Assembly: GCA_025456145.1 (NCBI GenBank) | Contig: JALOLD010000002.1 | Location: 1 to 61,548, forward strand | Direction of reading: 5' to 3' | DNA from: Thermoanaerobaculales bacterium | GTDB lineage: Bacteria; Acidobacteriota; Thermoanaerobaculia; Thermoanaerobaculales; Sulfomarinibacteraceae | Length of the DNA: 61,548 nt | In this document: in pieces, positions 43,875 to 52,313 of the stretch | How the letters are laid out: every line of letters starts with the position of its first letter | How positions within the stretch are numbered: the first letter of the stretch is position 1 | Translations under genes and position numbers: made by a program | Notes under the pieces: model-generated | The model's database searches: none | Told to the model about the DNA's origin: nothing | Seen by the model: only the letters and a program-made list of their open reading frames with translations

Positions 43875-44333
43875 TCACCCCTCGGACGCCCGCCGCTCCT
43901 TGACCATCCTGAGGACCCGGACGTCCTCCCGGTGCCGGGGATGGTCGATCCGGCTCTTGATCTCGATCAGGCTGTCGAGGTCGACCCAGCTCGCCGGTGC
44001 CTCGCCGTAGGTTCCGCGGATGCGCCGCTCCCACGCCGGGCCGAAGTCGAGCTCGACCACCCTGCGGAGGATGTCGATCCGGTGTGGCGCCGACCCGAGC
44101 TGGAGAATCTCGTCCGGGTCGGCGGGGTCGAGAAGCGCCGGGCTGCCGAACTCGGCGAGCGCCCGGTTGACCCGCGCGACATTCTCCGGGTCGTCGTCGA
44201 CCCAGAGGTCGATGTCCTTGGTGTAGCGAGGCTTGGCGTGGTAGACGAAGGCGAGACCGCCGACGATGAGGTAGCGCACCCCGTGCTCGGCAAAGAGCGC
44301 CAGGATGTCTTCGAAGTCGCGGACGGTGCTCAC
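43875..44333 (-). CDS. Nucleotidyltransferase-fold protein (DUF6036/MNT-like)
   Basis: 152 aa. The N-terminal VRYLIVGGLAFVYHAKPRYT followed by KDIDLWVDDD has the GG(L)AxxxH...T(K/R)DIDL(W) pattern of minimal nucleotidyltransferases, with the two metal-binding aspartates of DID. Such proteins are often toxins or antitoxins (AbiEii- or MNT-type) acting on tRNA or partner proteins. The GTG start overlaps the stop of the 70-aa gene upstream by 3 bp, so the two are coupled. The C-terminal VDLDSLIEIKSRIDHPRHREDVRVLRMV is typical of the family. No HEPN partner is visible. Confidence 0.82.
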   Translation of the reverse strand: MSTVRDFEDILALFAEHGVRYLIVGGLAFVYHAKPRYTKDIDLWVDDDPENVARVNRALAEFGSPALLDPADPDEILQLGSAPHRIDILRRVVELDFGPAWERRIRGTYGEAPASWVDLDSLIEIKSRIDHPRHREDVRVLRMVKERRASEG

Positions 44334-44542
44334 CGCTCGTCCCCGCTTTCGTCGGCGCGGGCCCGGGCCGTCTCGGCCCGCGCGACGTCCTCGTGGATCG
44401 CCACCAGCGCGGCGAGCCTCGCCTCAGGGCCGACGGCCTGCCAGAACTCGAGGTCCCAGGCCTCGGCCTCCTCGGGGCCGTGCGCCGAGTTGGCGACCAT
44501 CCGCCGTCGCCGCTCCTCGCTCCGCTCTTCGATGGTGCTCAT
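44330..44542 (-). CDS. Small protein coupled to the nucleotidyltransferase
   Basis: 70 aa, charged, mostly helical, with EAWDLEFWQAVGPEARLAALVAIHEDVARAE. The FW-x(4-6)-P-E-x-R-L-xA core recalls short proteins often encoded before DUF6036-type nucleotidyltransferases, so a partner (antitoxin-like) role is inferred. The ATG at 44542 has a TACAAT element 10 bp upstream. Overlap with the next gene is the tight arrangement usual for toxin-antitoxin pairs. Too short for certainty. Confidence 0.65.
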   Translation of the reverse strand: MSTIEERSEERRRRMVANSAHGPEEAEAWDLEFWQAVGPEARLAALVAIHEDVARAETARARADESGDER

Positions 44543-44552
44543 AACTCACTCG

Positions 44553-44558
44553 ATTGTA
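44553..44558 (-). promoter_or_regulatory. -10 element for the nucleotidyltransferase pair
   Basis: GATACAAT on the minus strand, 10 bp before the ATG at 44542, in the gap between this pair and the 3' end of rph. CTGACA upstream is only 14 bp away, so the -35 assignment is weak. Confidence 0.45.
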
Positions 44559-44574
44559 TCGCGCTTCGCCCGTG

Positions 44575-45321
44575 TCAGGGGAGGGCCAGCCCGAGCGCCT
44601 CGAGGCGCGGCGCGACGACCGCGCGCTGGGCGGCCATCACCTGCCCGGCGCCGCGCCAGCCGACCTCGAGCATGGCGTCGAGCTCGGCGCGGGTGAAGGC
44701 GGCGCCCTCGGCGGTGCCCTGGACCTCGACCAGCCGGCCGGTCCCGGTGAAGACCAGGTTGAGGTCGACATCGCAGTCGTAGTCCTCGCCGTAGTCGAGA
44801 TCGGCGATCGCCTCGCCCTTGCGCAGACCGACCGCGACCCCGGCGATCTGCTCGGCGAGGGGCCAGGAGGCGAGCAGGCCCTGCTCGTACATCCGGGCGA
44901 GGGCGATGGTCAGCGCGGTCCAGCCGCCGGAGATCGAGCTGGTCCGGGTCGAGCCGTCGGCCTGGAGGACGTCGCAGTCGACGGTCAGGGTGCGCTCGCC
45001 CATGAGGTCGCGACGGACGGCGGCGCGCAGGGCACGGCCGATCAGCCGCTGGATCTCCTGCGACCTCCCGCTCGGCCTGCCCTTGTTGACCTCGCGGTCG
45101 GAGCGGGTGTCGGTGGCCCGGGGCAGCATCGCGTACTCGGCGGTCACCCAGCCCTCGCCCGATCCTCGCAGGAAGGGCGCGGTGGTGTCGGCGAGGCTGG
45201 CGTTGCACAGCACCACGGTGTCGCCGGCCCGCCACAGCACGCTGCCCTCGGGGTAGCGGATGAAGTCGGGCTCGACGGTGATCGGACGGACCTCGTGGGG
45301 CTGGCGGCCGTCTGGGCGCAT
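44575..45321 (-). CDS. rph: Ribonuclease PH
   Basis: A phosphorolytic 3'-to-5' exoribonuclease of 248 aa that trims tRNA 3' ends. MRPDGRQPHEVRPI opens the family signature; the nucleotide-binding NKGRPSGRSQEIQRLIGRALR, CDVLQADGSTRTSSISGG and LNLVFTGTGRLVEVQGTAEGAAF all match RNase PH. In many bacteria rph is near murI, as here. It may assist maturation of tRNAs; all four tRNAs of this window encode CCA. Confidence 0.97.
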   Translation of the reverse strand: MRPDGRQPHEVRPITVEPDFIRYPEGSVLWRAGDTVVLCNASLADTTAPFLRGSGEGWVTAEYAMLPRATDTRSDREVNKGRPSGRSQEIQRLIGRALRAAVRRDLMGERTLTVDCDVLQADGSTRTSSISGGWTALTIALARMYEQGLLASWPLAEQIAGVAVGLRKGEAIADLDYGEDYDCDVDLNLVFTGTGRLVEVQGTAEGAAFTRAELDAMLEVGWRGAGQVMAAQRAVVAPRLEALGLALP

Positions 45322-45388
45322 CGGCGGCTCCTTTGTCGAGGCTGCAGCTTAGCACCGGCGGCGCGGACGAACCCGAGCCATCGCAGGA

Positions 45389-45394
45389 TAGAAT
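45389..45394 (+). promoter_or_regulatory. -10 element before the outer-membrane barrel gene
   Basis: TAGAAT stands 27 bp before the GTG at 45422. No -35 box is evident. CGGGGGTGGCGG supplies a weak ribosome-binding site. Confidence 0.4.
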
Positions 45395-45421
45395 CGACGC
45401 CGGTCGAACGGGGGTGGCGGG

Positions 45422-46366
45422 GTGAGCGGACGACGGAGAGCCTGGCTGGGGCGGTGCGGGTCGGCGGTCGCGGCCGCGGCGGTGGCGCTGACGGCGGCTC
45501 CGGGGCCGGCGCAGGAGCTCATCCCCGCCGCCTACACCCCGGCCCCGGTCGGGGTCAACCTGGTATCGGTCGCCACCGCCTCGAACCGCGGCGATCTCGC
45601 CTTCGACCCGTCGGGGCCGATCGACGAGGCGAGCGCCGACATCCTCGTCTCGAGCCTGAGCTACGCCCGGACCCTCGGTCTCGCCGGCCGGTCGGCCACC
45701 CTGACCGTGATCGCACCCTGGGTGGTCGGCGATCTCGAGGGGCTGTACCTCGGCGAGCCGGCCTCGGCGAGCCGGTCGGGACCGGCCGATCTCAACCTCC
45801 GGCTCGGGGTCAACCTCTACGGCGGCCCCGCCATGAGCCCGCAGGAGTTCGCCTCCTACCGGCCCAAGACCCTGATCGGGGCCAGCCTGATCGTCGTCGC
45901 GCCGACCGGCGAGTACGACTCGACCAAGCTGGTCAACATCGGCGCCAACCGCTGGGGCTTCAAGCCCGAGGTCGGGATCGTCCAGGTGATCGGGAGGTGG
46001 GCCATCGACGCCTATGTCGGCGGCTGGTTCTACACCGACAACACCGAGTTCGCCGGCGGCAAGACCCGCAGCCAGGACCCGATCCTGTCGAGCCAGTTCC
46101 ACGTCCGCTATCTCTTCCGCCGCGGCCTGTGGGCGGCGATCGACGCCAACTTCTGGCGCGGCGGCCGGACGACCATCGACGGCGTCACCGGCGACGACCT
46201 CCAGCAGAACTCGCGGGTAGGCCTGACCTTCTCCTGGCAGGTGGCGCCGCACCACGCGCTGCGCTTCGCGGCGAGCACCGGCGCCTTCACCCGGATCGGC
46301 GGCGATTTCAACTCGTTCGGCGTGTCCTACAGCTACACCTGGCGCAAGAGGCCGGCCTCGGGCTGA
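45422..46366 (+). CDS. Outer-membrane beta-barrel (MetA-pathway-like transporter)
   Basis: 314 aa with a signal peptide (AVAAAAVALTAAPGPA) and a run of amphipathic strands. LIVVAPTGEYDSTKLVNIG followed by ANRWGFKPEVG is characteristic of the phenol-degradation MetA-pathway barrel family (PF13557-like), and the C-terminal strand ends SYSYTWRKR. Members are outer-membrane channels or structural barrels with unclear substrates. Start chosen at GTG 45422, which gives a full signal peptide. Divergent from rph. Confidence 0.82.
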   Translation: MSGRRRAWLGRCGSAVAAAAVALTAAPGPAQELIPAAYTPAPVGVNLVSVATASNRGDLAFDPSGPIDEASADILVSSLSYARTLGLAGRSATLTVIAPWVVGDLEGLYLGEPASASRSGPADLNLRLGVNLYGGPAMSPQEFASYRPKTLIGASLIVVAPTGEYDSTKLVNIGANRWGFKPEVGIVQVIGRWAIDAYVGGWFYTDNTEFAGGKTRSQDPILSSQFHVRYLFRRGLWAAIDANFWRGGRTTIDGVTGDDLQQNSRVGLTFSWQVAPHHALRFAASTGAFTRIGGDFNSFGVSYSYTWRKRPASG

Positions 46367-46399
46367 CCCACGGCCGGCGGCCGGCGTCCGCTCCCCGGG

Positions 46400-47188
46400 T
46401 CAGATGTCGACGAGCTCGAGGCGCTCCGGGTCGGCGCCGAGGATCGCGCGGGTGATCCTGAGGAAGCGATCCGAGGCGTCGGTCAGCTCGAGCCGGATGG
46501 CGCCCGGACGGCGGCCGGTGGTGCCGAGCAGCCCGGCGTGGTCGCGGGCCAGCGTCTCGGCCACCGCGCTCGCCGAGTCGACGAGCCGGACCCGGGGACC
46601 GACGACCCGCTCGAGGGACGGCCGCAGCAACGGGTAGTGGGTGCAGCCGAGGATCACGGTCTCGACCCCCCGGGCGAGGAGCGGCTCGAGGTAGATCCGC
46701 GCGACCTCGTCGGTCACCGGGTGATCGCCCCAGCCCTCCTCGGCGAGGGGCACGAGCAGCGGGCAGGCGACGGCCTCGACCTCGACCGACGGGGCGAGCC
46801 GGGCGAGGGCGGTCTGGTAGGCGCCCGATCGGACGGTGCCCTCGGTGCCGATGACCCCGATCCGCCGCGCTCCGGTCGCCAGCGCCGCGCGGGCCCCGGG
46901 CTCGACCACCCCGATCACCGGCACCGGCGAGGCGGCGGTGAGGGCGTCGAGGGCGTAGGACGAGGCGGTGTTGCAGGCGACGACGAGCAGCTTGACATCG
47001 TGCTCGGCGAGATGGGCCGCGGCGTTGAGGGCGTAGCGCTGGACCGTCGCCGCCGACTTTGTCCCGTAGGGCAGGCGGGCGGTGTCGCCGAGGTAGACGA
47101 GGTCCTCGCCGGGCAGCCGCTCGCGGAGCGCGCCGAGCACCGTCAGCCCGCCGACGCCCGAGTCGAAGATGCCGATCGGCCGGGTCAT
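46400..47188 (-). CDS. murI: Glutamate racemase
   Basis: MurI, 262 aa, turns L-glutamate into D-glutamate for MurD (encoded at 20540-21880). Both catalytic cysteines are present, in VACNTASSYAL and ILGCTHYPLL, together with IGIFDSGVGGLTVL and YLGDTARLPYGTKS. The ATG at 47188 overlaps the GerMN gene stop. Last gene of the amidase-GerMN-murI operon, a cell-wall set. Confidence 0.97.
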   Translation of the reverse strand: MTRPIGIFDSGVGGLTVLGALRERLPGEDLVYLGDTARLPYGTKSAATVQRYALNAAAHLAEHDVKLLVVACNTASSYALDALTAASPVPVIGVVEPGARAALATGARRIGVIGTEGTVRSGAYQTALARLAPSVEVEAVACPLLVPLAEEGWGDHPVTDEVARIYLEPLLARGVETVILGCTHYPLLRPSLERVVGPRVRLVDSASAVAETLARDHAGLLGTTGRRPGAIRLELTDASDRFLRITRAILGADPERLELVDI

Positions 47189-47751
47189 GAGGCGATGAAC
47201 TTCTTGTTGAGGACGAGCGGGCGGGAGAGGTCGAGGTGACCGGTCAGGGTCTCGACCTCGCGGCCGCCGATGAGGATCTGGACCGAGTCGAGGGACGGGC
47301 AGTTGAGCAGGATCGAGTCGACGAGCCCGTAGGCCAGCAGCAGCTCGGTGTGGCTGCCGGCGAGCGGCTCGGGCGGCGGGCTCAGGTCGATGAAGGCGGT
47401 ACCCATCCCGTCGACGAAGACCGCGTTGAGCTCGGCCTTCCACGGCACGACCGGCCCGAGGCTGCCGGTCGGACCGGCGAGCATCTCGAGGGTGATGAGC
47501 CGGACCCGCTCGTCGACCTCGTCGGGCAGCGGGACGCCGCGCAGCTCGGGGTGGAGCAGGCCGTCGGCGCCGGCGAACAGCAGCATCACCCGCTGCTCGG
47601 GCGCCGGGGTCGGCGTCGGCAGGTCGTCGGGCTCGACGATCTCGGGAGCGCGGGGCGACAGGGGCAACCGGCCGGGACCGAGGACCAGCCAGGCGATCAG
47701 GGCGAGCGAGGCGGCCGCCGCGACCAGGATCCAGACAACCCGACGGCTCAT
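47185..47751 (-). CDS. GerMN-domain membrane-anchored protein
   Basis: 188 aa: one N-terminal helix (VVWILVAAAASLALIAWLVL), a Pro-rich linker, and a GerMN/SpoIIIAG-like domain with ERVRLITLEMLAGPTGSLGPVVPW, FVDGMGTAFIDLSPP and LLAYGLVDSILLNCPSLDSVQILIGG. GerMN domains occur in spore proteins and in diderm cell-wall operons, often near amidases and MurI. Probably a periplasmic accessory of the amidase encoded just upstream. Overlaps both neighbours by 4 bp. Confidence 0.88.
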   Translation of the reverse strand: MSRRVVWILVAAAASLALIAWLVLGPGRLPLSPRAPEIVEPDDLPTPTPAPEQRVMLLFAGADGLLHPELRGVPLPDEVDERVRLITLEMLAGPTGSLGPVVPWKAELNAVFVDGMGTAFIDLSPPPEPLAGSHTELLLAYGLVDSILLNCPSLDSVQILIGGREVETLTGHLDLSRPLVLNKKFIAS

Positions 47752-49223
47752 CGGTCGCGGAGGAAGGCCTCGATGCCGGCCGCGATCGCGCCGGCCAGGG
47801 CCTGCTGGTGCTCGGGGCTCGCCAAGCGGCTCGCCTCGGCGGGGTTGGACAGGAAGCCGACCTCGACGAGGATCGCCGGCATGGTGGCGCCGGTGAGCAC
47901 CACGAAGGGCGCCTGCTTGACGCCGCGGTCGCGGATCTCGAGCAGCTCGTTGAGCCGGCTCTGGACGGCGACGGCGAGCTCGGCCGAGTCGTTGAGCACC
48001 GACGCCTGGGCCAGGTCCCAGAGTATCAGGTCGAGGTCGGAGCGACCGTCCGGGCTCGAGCCGGCGGTGTTCTCCAGCTCGGCCAGGGCGGCCGCCGCCG
48101 CGTCGCTGGCGCGGTCGTCGAGGCTCATGTAGTAGGTCTCCGAGCCCTTGACCGACGAGAACGACGAGGCGTTCGCGTGGAGCGACACGAAGACCCTTGC
48201 CTCGAGGCGGTTGGCGATCGCGGTGCGGTCGATGAGCGCCCGGCCCTCGCCGTCGTCCCGGGTCAACCGGACGGCGTGGCCGCGCGCCCGCAGCTCGGCG
48301 GCGAGCCGGCGAGCCACGGCCATCGTCAGGTCGCGCTCGGTGAGCCCGGTGGCGGAGACCGCTCCGGTGTCCTTACCGCCATGGCCCGGGTCGATGACGA
48401 TCGGCTGGGGACCGGTCCTCTCGACCACCTGGACCGGGGCGGGGGTCGGGGTCGGGACCACCCGGCCGATCTCGAGGATCACCCGCGGCGGGCCGTCGAG
48501 GCGGTGCCAGCTCAGCAGGCCGACGTCGGCGGCGGTGTCGATGATCAGCTCGTTGGCCCGGCTCGAGATCACCCGAACCCGGCGCGACTGCAGCCGGGCG
48601 GACGGATCGAGCCGCGGCGTGGCGCCGGTGAAGCGGACGACGATCCCGCCGTCGGCGTCCGGCTCGGCCCTGACGTCGGCGGGGCGCTCGAGGCTCAGGA
48701 CGAGGGTCGTGGTGGCTTCGAAGTCGGCCGCCGCCGGGCGCACGGTGAGCGACGGGTCGAGCCTCGCCCCGGAGACGATCCGGTAGCCCGCCGGGCTCGG
48801 CTCGAGCCTGAAGCCGAGCGGCGCGAGCAGCGACCGGTCGACGAACTCGATCGACGCGGCAACGCCCCCGGGCGACGGCGCCGGTGCGTCGGCGCTTTCG
48901 AAGAGCTCGCCGTCGACCAGCACCATCCGATGCCCGGGCGAGAACTGGACGACATGATCGCCGTGGGTGACGAGGTAGGTTCCGGCCGCCATCGAGTACT
49001 CGGCGGTGGCGCCGACGAGGGCGAGCACCGGCATGACCTCGATCCGGGCGCCGACCCTCGGCACGAGGACGGCGCGACCGGCGAACTCGACCTCGAGAGT
49101 CCGCAGTCCGTCACGGCCGGGAAGCGCGGCCGGGCCGGGCAGCGGCGTGGCGACCATCTCCTGGGCGGCCGCAACGGCCGCACAGAGCAGGATCATCAGA
49201 GTGACGACGGTTGCTCTTTGCAT
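47748..49223 (-). CDS. N-acetylmuramoyl-L-alanine amidase (AmiC-like)
   Basis: 491 aa. A signal peptide (VVTLMILLCAAVAAA) is followed by a copper-amine-oxidase/AMIN-like beta-rich N-terminal region (about 40-270) and a C-terminal Amidase_3 zinc domain (about 280-491): DPGHGGKDTGAVSATGLTERD with zinc His and Glu, VSLHANASSF (zinc His), and ILVEVGFLSNPAEA (catalytic Glu). It cleaves the amide between MurNAc and the peptide stem during division or remodelling. The ATG at 49223 gives the cleanest signal peptide; an in-frame ATG 14 codons upstream is possible. Confidence 0.92.
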   Translation of the reverse strand: MQRATVVTLMILLCAAVAAAQEMVATPLPGPAALPGRDGLRTLEVEFAGRAVLVPRVGARIEVMPVLALVGATAEYSMAAGTYLVTHGDHVVQFSPGHRMVLVDGELFESADAPAPSPGGVAASIEFVDRSLLAPLGFRLEPSPAGYRIVSGARLDPSLTVRPAAADFEATTTLVLSLERPADVRAEPDADGGIVVRFTGATPRLDPSARLQSRRVRVISSRANELIIDTAADVGLLSWHRLDGPPRVILEIGRVVPTPTPAPVQVVERTGPQPIVIDPGHGGKDTGAVSATGLTERDLTMAVARRLAAELRARGHAVRLTRDDGEGRALIDRTAIANRLEARVFVSLHANASSFSSVKGSETYYMSLDDRASDAAAAALAELENTAGSSPDGRSDLDLILWDLAQASVLNDSAELAVAVQSRLNELLEIRDRGVKQAPFVVLTGATMPAILVEVGFLSNPAEASRLASPEHQQALAGAIAAGIEAFLRDR

Positions 49224-49375
49224 CCTTAGACCGGTGGCGCGGCGACTCGACCTGGGCGCCGCCAACGTGGTGTCGCCTCCCCGGGCGACCCGGCGTCAGC
49301 TTAGCAACGAACGGTCGTTCCGGCTACCGGATCGTGCGCCGAGCTCGGCCGGGGCGGGGTCGCCCGGTCGCCGAG

Positions 49376-49585
49376 TCAGTCGTCGAGCTCGCGCTGCCGG
49401 GTCCTCTCGTGGCGTCCGCCGGCCTTGTCCCGGCGCTTGCGGCCGCGGGCGCCCTTCTCCTCGATCCAGTCCTTCAAGTCATCGCGCTCGTCGGGGTCGA
49501 CGGGTCGGCGGCCGGAGGGCTTGACGAGCTCCTGATCCGACTCGAAATCCGACTCGCTCCACTGGTCGCGGGTCTTCTTGCTCAT
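49376..49585 (-). CDS. Small charged protein, unknown function
   Basis: 69 aa, no family recognised. Very hydrophilic, with alternating acidic (ESDFESDQELVKPSG) and basic (KGARGRKRRDKAGGRHER) parts and a DDLKDWIEEKG helix. It reads as a real gene because the frame is clean and its composition differs from shadow frames, but evidence is thin. GGGATGAG lies about 8 bp before the ATG. Between the amidase gene and a divergent membrane-protein gene. Confidence 0.5.
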   Translation of the reverse strand: MSKKTRDQWSESDFESDQELVKPSGRRPVDPDERDDLKDWIEEKGARGRKRRDKAGGRHERTRQRELDD

Positions 49586-49925
49586 GGACGTCTCATCCCT
49601 GCAGAACGGCGTCGTGGCCTCTCGTAACGAAAATACCAGGGTTTCCGGCGAAATTTCCCTCGCCGATCGATTCGCCGGCGGTGGGCTGCCCGGCCGGTCC
49701 GGGCTGGGTTAGAATCCCGCGTCCGTCGGGTCGCATCCGCGACTGGACCCAGGTCGACGCCGGGCGCCGGGCCGCGGGAAGGCTCGGCCGGCCCGGTCGT
49801 CGGGGCCGACGGCGGGTCGGCCGCCGCCAAGGGTGCCGTCCGAGGTCGTCGTCACGGCGGCCGGGCGGCCGGACCGGATCGGGGGGCGCGGTCCGACGCG
49901 CCGGACCGAGGGGTTGGGAGAGACC
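49586..49925 (+). other. 340-bp gap: no gene seen; possible long structured leader
   Basis: The gap separates a minus-strand small gene from the plus-strand DUF2179-type gene. TAGAAT (49710-49715) could be a -10 box; transcripts from there would carry a 5' leader of about 200 nt, very GC-rich with many short complementary runs. I find no known riboswitch core in it. The left part (49616-49665) is relatively AT-rich and may hold the promoter of the small gene. Confidence 0.4.
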
Positions 49926-50507
49926 ATGGAGTGGGTCGCGGTCATGCCGGTGTGGTTGCTGTGCGTGCTGATCTTCGGCCTGCGGGTGGCCGACGTCACC
50001 CTCGGGACGATGCGGACGGTCGCGATCGTCAAGGGTCACAGCACCCCGGCGGTCCTCCTCGGCTTCTTCGAGGTGCTCATCTGGGTGGTCGCGATCAGCC
50101 AGGTCATCACCCGGCTGCACGAGAGCGGGTGGATCGCGCTCGCCTACGCCGCCGGTTTCGCTGCCGGTAACGGGGTCGGGCTGGCGGTCGAGCGGCGCCT
50201 GGCGCGCGGCGAGGCGGTGATCCGGATCCTGTCGCGCTCGGGCGGGGTCGACATCGCGCGGGCGCTGCGCCGCGACGGCTACGACGTGACCACCTTCACC
50301 GGCGAAGGGCCCGAGGGACCGGTCGCCCTGGTCTACGCCATGGCGCCGCGCCGGGCGACCCGGGCGATGATCGCCGCCGCACGCGCCGTCGACCCCGATC
50401 TGGTCTATGTCACCGAGCCGGCCCACGAGACCAACGGCGGCATCCAGCTCCGCCTGCGGCCGGTCCCCAACCCGACCGGGTGGCGGGCGGTGCTCAAGAA
50501 GAAGTGA
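49926..50507 (+). CDS. DUF2179/DUF5698-type membrane protein (UPF0316-like)
   Basis: 193 aa with three N-terminal transmembrane helices (first VMPVWLLCVLIFGLRVADVT) and a cytoplasmic domain. RVADVTLGTMRTVAIVKGH and GFFEVLIWVVAISQVI are the membrane-part signature of the UPF0316 family; the C-terminal domain (about 100-175; VIRILSRSGGVDIARALRRDGYDVTTF) is DUF2179-like. Function unknown. GGGAGAG lies 3 bp before the ATG; the longer in-frame reading upstream is low complexity. Confidence 0.88.
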   Translation: MEWVAVMPVWLLCVLIFGLRVADVTLGTMRTVAIVKGHSTPAVLLGFFEVLIWVVAISQVITRLHESGWIALAYAAGFAAGNGVGLAVERRLARGEAVIRILSRSGGVDIARALRRDGYDVTTFTGEGPEGPVALVYAMAPRRATRAMIAAARAVDPDLVYVTEPAHETNGGIQLRLRPVPNPTGWRAVLKKK

Positions 50508-50663
50508 GCCCCGCCGCCGACGGCGGACGGGACGGCGGCCGGTCGGGGGAATTTTCCGTGGACGGAAGATCCTTCATTCCGTACCATGACCGACGAGCGG
50601 GCGGGACGATGGGCCTGCCGGGTCGTCGGACAGCGACTCTGGGGCGAGAAAGGAACCCATCCG

Positions 50664-51086
50664 ATGGTCAAGAAGAAGGGCGTGTGGCTCGGTATGCTCG
50701 AGGCCGGCAAGCGCAGCAGCCCGGTGGCGCGGGACGAGTCCCTCGACACGGGGAACCCGGCGACCGTGTACCTGTTCAACCTCGCCAAGGGGCGGGTTCT
50801 CGAATATCGGCGCGACATCGTCGAGCCGAAGCTCCGCGAGCTGACCGAGGAGGAGAGCGCGATCGGCAAGGAGCTCAAGGGCGCCTTCGAGAGCTCGCGC
50901 GAGCGGTTCACGCCGCGCGCCGCGCTCCGCCCGGCGCGCACGAGCAGCCGCCCCAAGAAACGTCCCGTTGAGCCCGAGCTCCCGGTGCCCGAGGACGACG
51001 CCGAGTGGTCGCCGGGCGAGGACGACGGCGACGACGACCTGCCGGAGGAGTTCGAGCCGGAAGAGACCGAGGAGGCCGAGGACTGA
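50664..51086 (+). CDS. Small acidic-tailed protein, unknown function
   Basis: 140 aa, family not recognised. The N-terminal half is structured (VYLFNLAKGRVLEYRRDIVEPKLRELTEEE), the C-terminal third is a disordered acidic tail (VPEDDAEWSPGEDDGDDDLPEEFEP). AGGAAC gives a weak ribosome-binding site. It precedes the polyamine genes on the same strand, with 56 bp to the deoxyhypusine-synthase-like gene, and could belong to that transcript. The acidic tail might bind polyamines or basic proteins, but that is speculation. Confidence 0.68.
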   Translation: MVKKKGVWLGMLEAGKRSSPVARDESLDTGNPATVYLFNLAKGRVLEYRRDIVEPKLRELTEEESAIGKELKGAFESSRERFTPRAALRPARTSSRPKKRPVEPELPVPEDDAEWSPGEDDGDDDLPEEFEPEETEEAED

Positions 51087-51142
51087 GCGGGACCCCGACG
51101 ACCCGGTTCCCGAGCGCCGGCGGCAGCGACTGAGGAGAGGTC

Positions 51143-52312
51143 ATGGACAAGAACCGGAGAAACGACGTGCTCGACCAGCTCGGCCGGGCGCGCGAGGTGG
51201 CGCCGGCCGCGATCACCGGCGGCGAGCGCGCCGACGAGCTGCTGCAGAAGGCCTTCCCCGCGTTCGTCGGCCGGCAGGTCCGCACGGCGTTCGAGCTGAT
51301 GGCTCGCTCGATCGACGAGGGGGCGACGGTCTTCGCCACCCTCTCGGGCGCGATGACGCCGGCCGGCATCCACCAGTCGTGTCTGATTCCGATGATCCGG
51401 GCGGGGATGATCGACGTCCTCACGACGACCGGGGCGAACCTCTACCACGACGCCCACCGGGTCATCGGCCACCGGGTGCGCGAGATCAGACCCGAGGCCG
51501 GGGATGCGCTGCTCCGCGAGGCGCGGATCATCCGGATCTACGACCTCGGCTTCGAGGAGAAGGTGCTGTTCGACACCGACGCCCTGTTCTCGAGGCTGCT
51601 CGCCGAGCCCGAGTTCCAGCGGCCGATGACGACCGTCGAGACCAACCGCCTGCTCGGCAAGCGGCTCCACGAGCTCGAGCTCGAGCTCGGGGTCGAGGAG
51701 CCCTGCCTGCTCTCGACGTGCTACCAGACCGGGGTTCCGGTGTTCGTCGGCGCGCCCCAGGACGGGTCGATCTTCCTCAACGCGGTCCGGCTCAAGGCGC
51801 TCGCCGGCGACCGCTTCGCCTACGCCCTCGACGCGATCGCCGACGTCTACCTCATGGCGGCCCTCCAGTGGGCGGCCCAGACCTCGGGCGAGACGGCGGT
51901 CTGGATCTTCGGCGGCGGCGTTCCCAAGAACTACACCCTGCAGGGCGAGCCGACGCTGTCGCAGATGCTCGAGCTCGACGCCCGCGGCTTCGACATCGAC
52001 GTCCAGATCTGCGTCGACCCGGTCGACAACGGCGCGTTGTCGTCGTGCCCGGCCGGCGAGGGCCACACCTGGGGCAAGGTCTCGGCGGAGTGCGTCGAGA
52101 CCTCGTCGGTCTACGTCCACACCGATGTCACCGCGGTGCTGCCGTGGATCACCAGCGCCCTGCTCGCGGGCGGCCGGCGGCGGGCGCCGAAGGCGCTGCT
52201 CGGCAGGGTCGCCGACGCGGTGTCGGCGCTCGACCGGGCGGTGGCCGAGCACCGCGAGAGGATCACCGCCGGTCTCGGCTTCGACCCGGCGGCCGCGACC
52301 AACGGGGGCTGA
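51143..52312 (+). CDS. Deoxyhypusine-synthase-like protein
   Basis: A 389-aa DHS-family protein. The NAD-binding core SGAMTPAGIHQSCLIPMIRAGMIDVLTTT is split by my quote but continuous around residues 70-98; GVPVFVGAPQDGSIFLN, and the lysine-bearing loop IFGGGVPKNYTLQGEP corresponds to the active-site GGGxxK of DHS. Bacteria lack eIF5A, and bacterial DHS-like enzymes act on free polyamines (for example making homospermidine). It is directly followed by speA (1-bp gap) and speB, so a role in polyamine synthesis is inferred. GAGGAGAGG precedes the ATG. Confidence 0.9.
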   Translation: MDKNRRNDVLDQLGRAREVAPAAITGGERADELLQKAFPAFVGRQVRTAFELMARSIDEGATVFATLSGAMTPAGIHQSCLIPMIRAGMIDVLTTTGANLYHDAHRVIGHRVREIRPEAGDALLREARIIRIYDLGFEEKVLFDTDALFSRLLAEPEFQRPMTTVETNRLLGKRLHELELELGVEEPCLLSTCYQTGVPVFVGAPQDGSIFLNAVRLKALAGDRFAYALDAIADVYLMAALQWAAQTSGETAVWIFGGGVPKNYTLQGEPTLSQMLELDARGFDIDVQICVDPVDNGALSSCPAGEGHTWGKVSAECVETSSVYVHTDVTAVLPWITSALLAGGRRRAPKALLGRVADAVSALDRAVAEHRERITAGLGFDPAAATNGG

Positions 52313-52313
52313 C

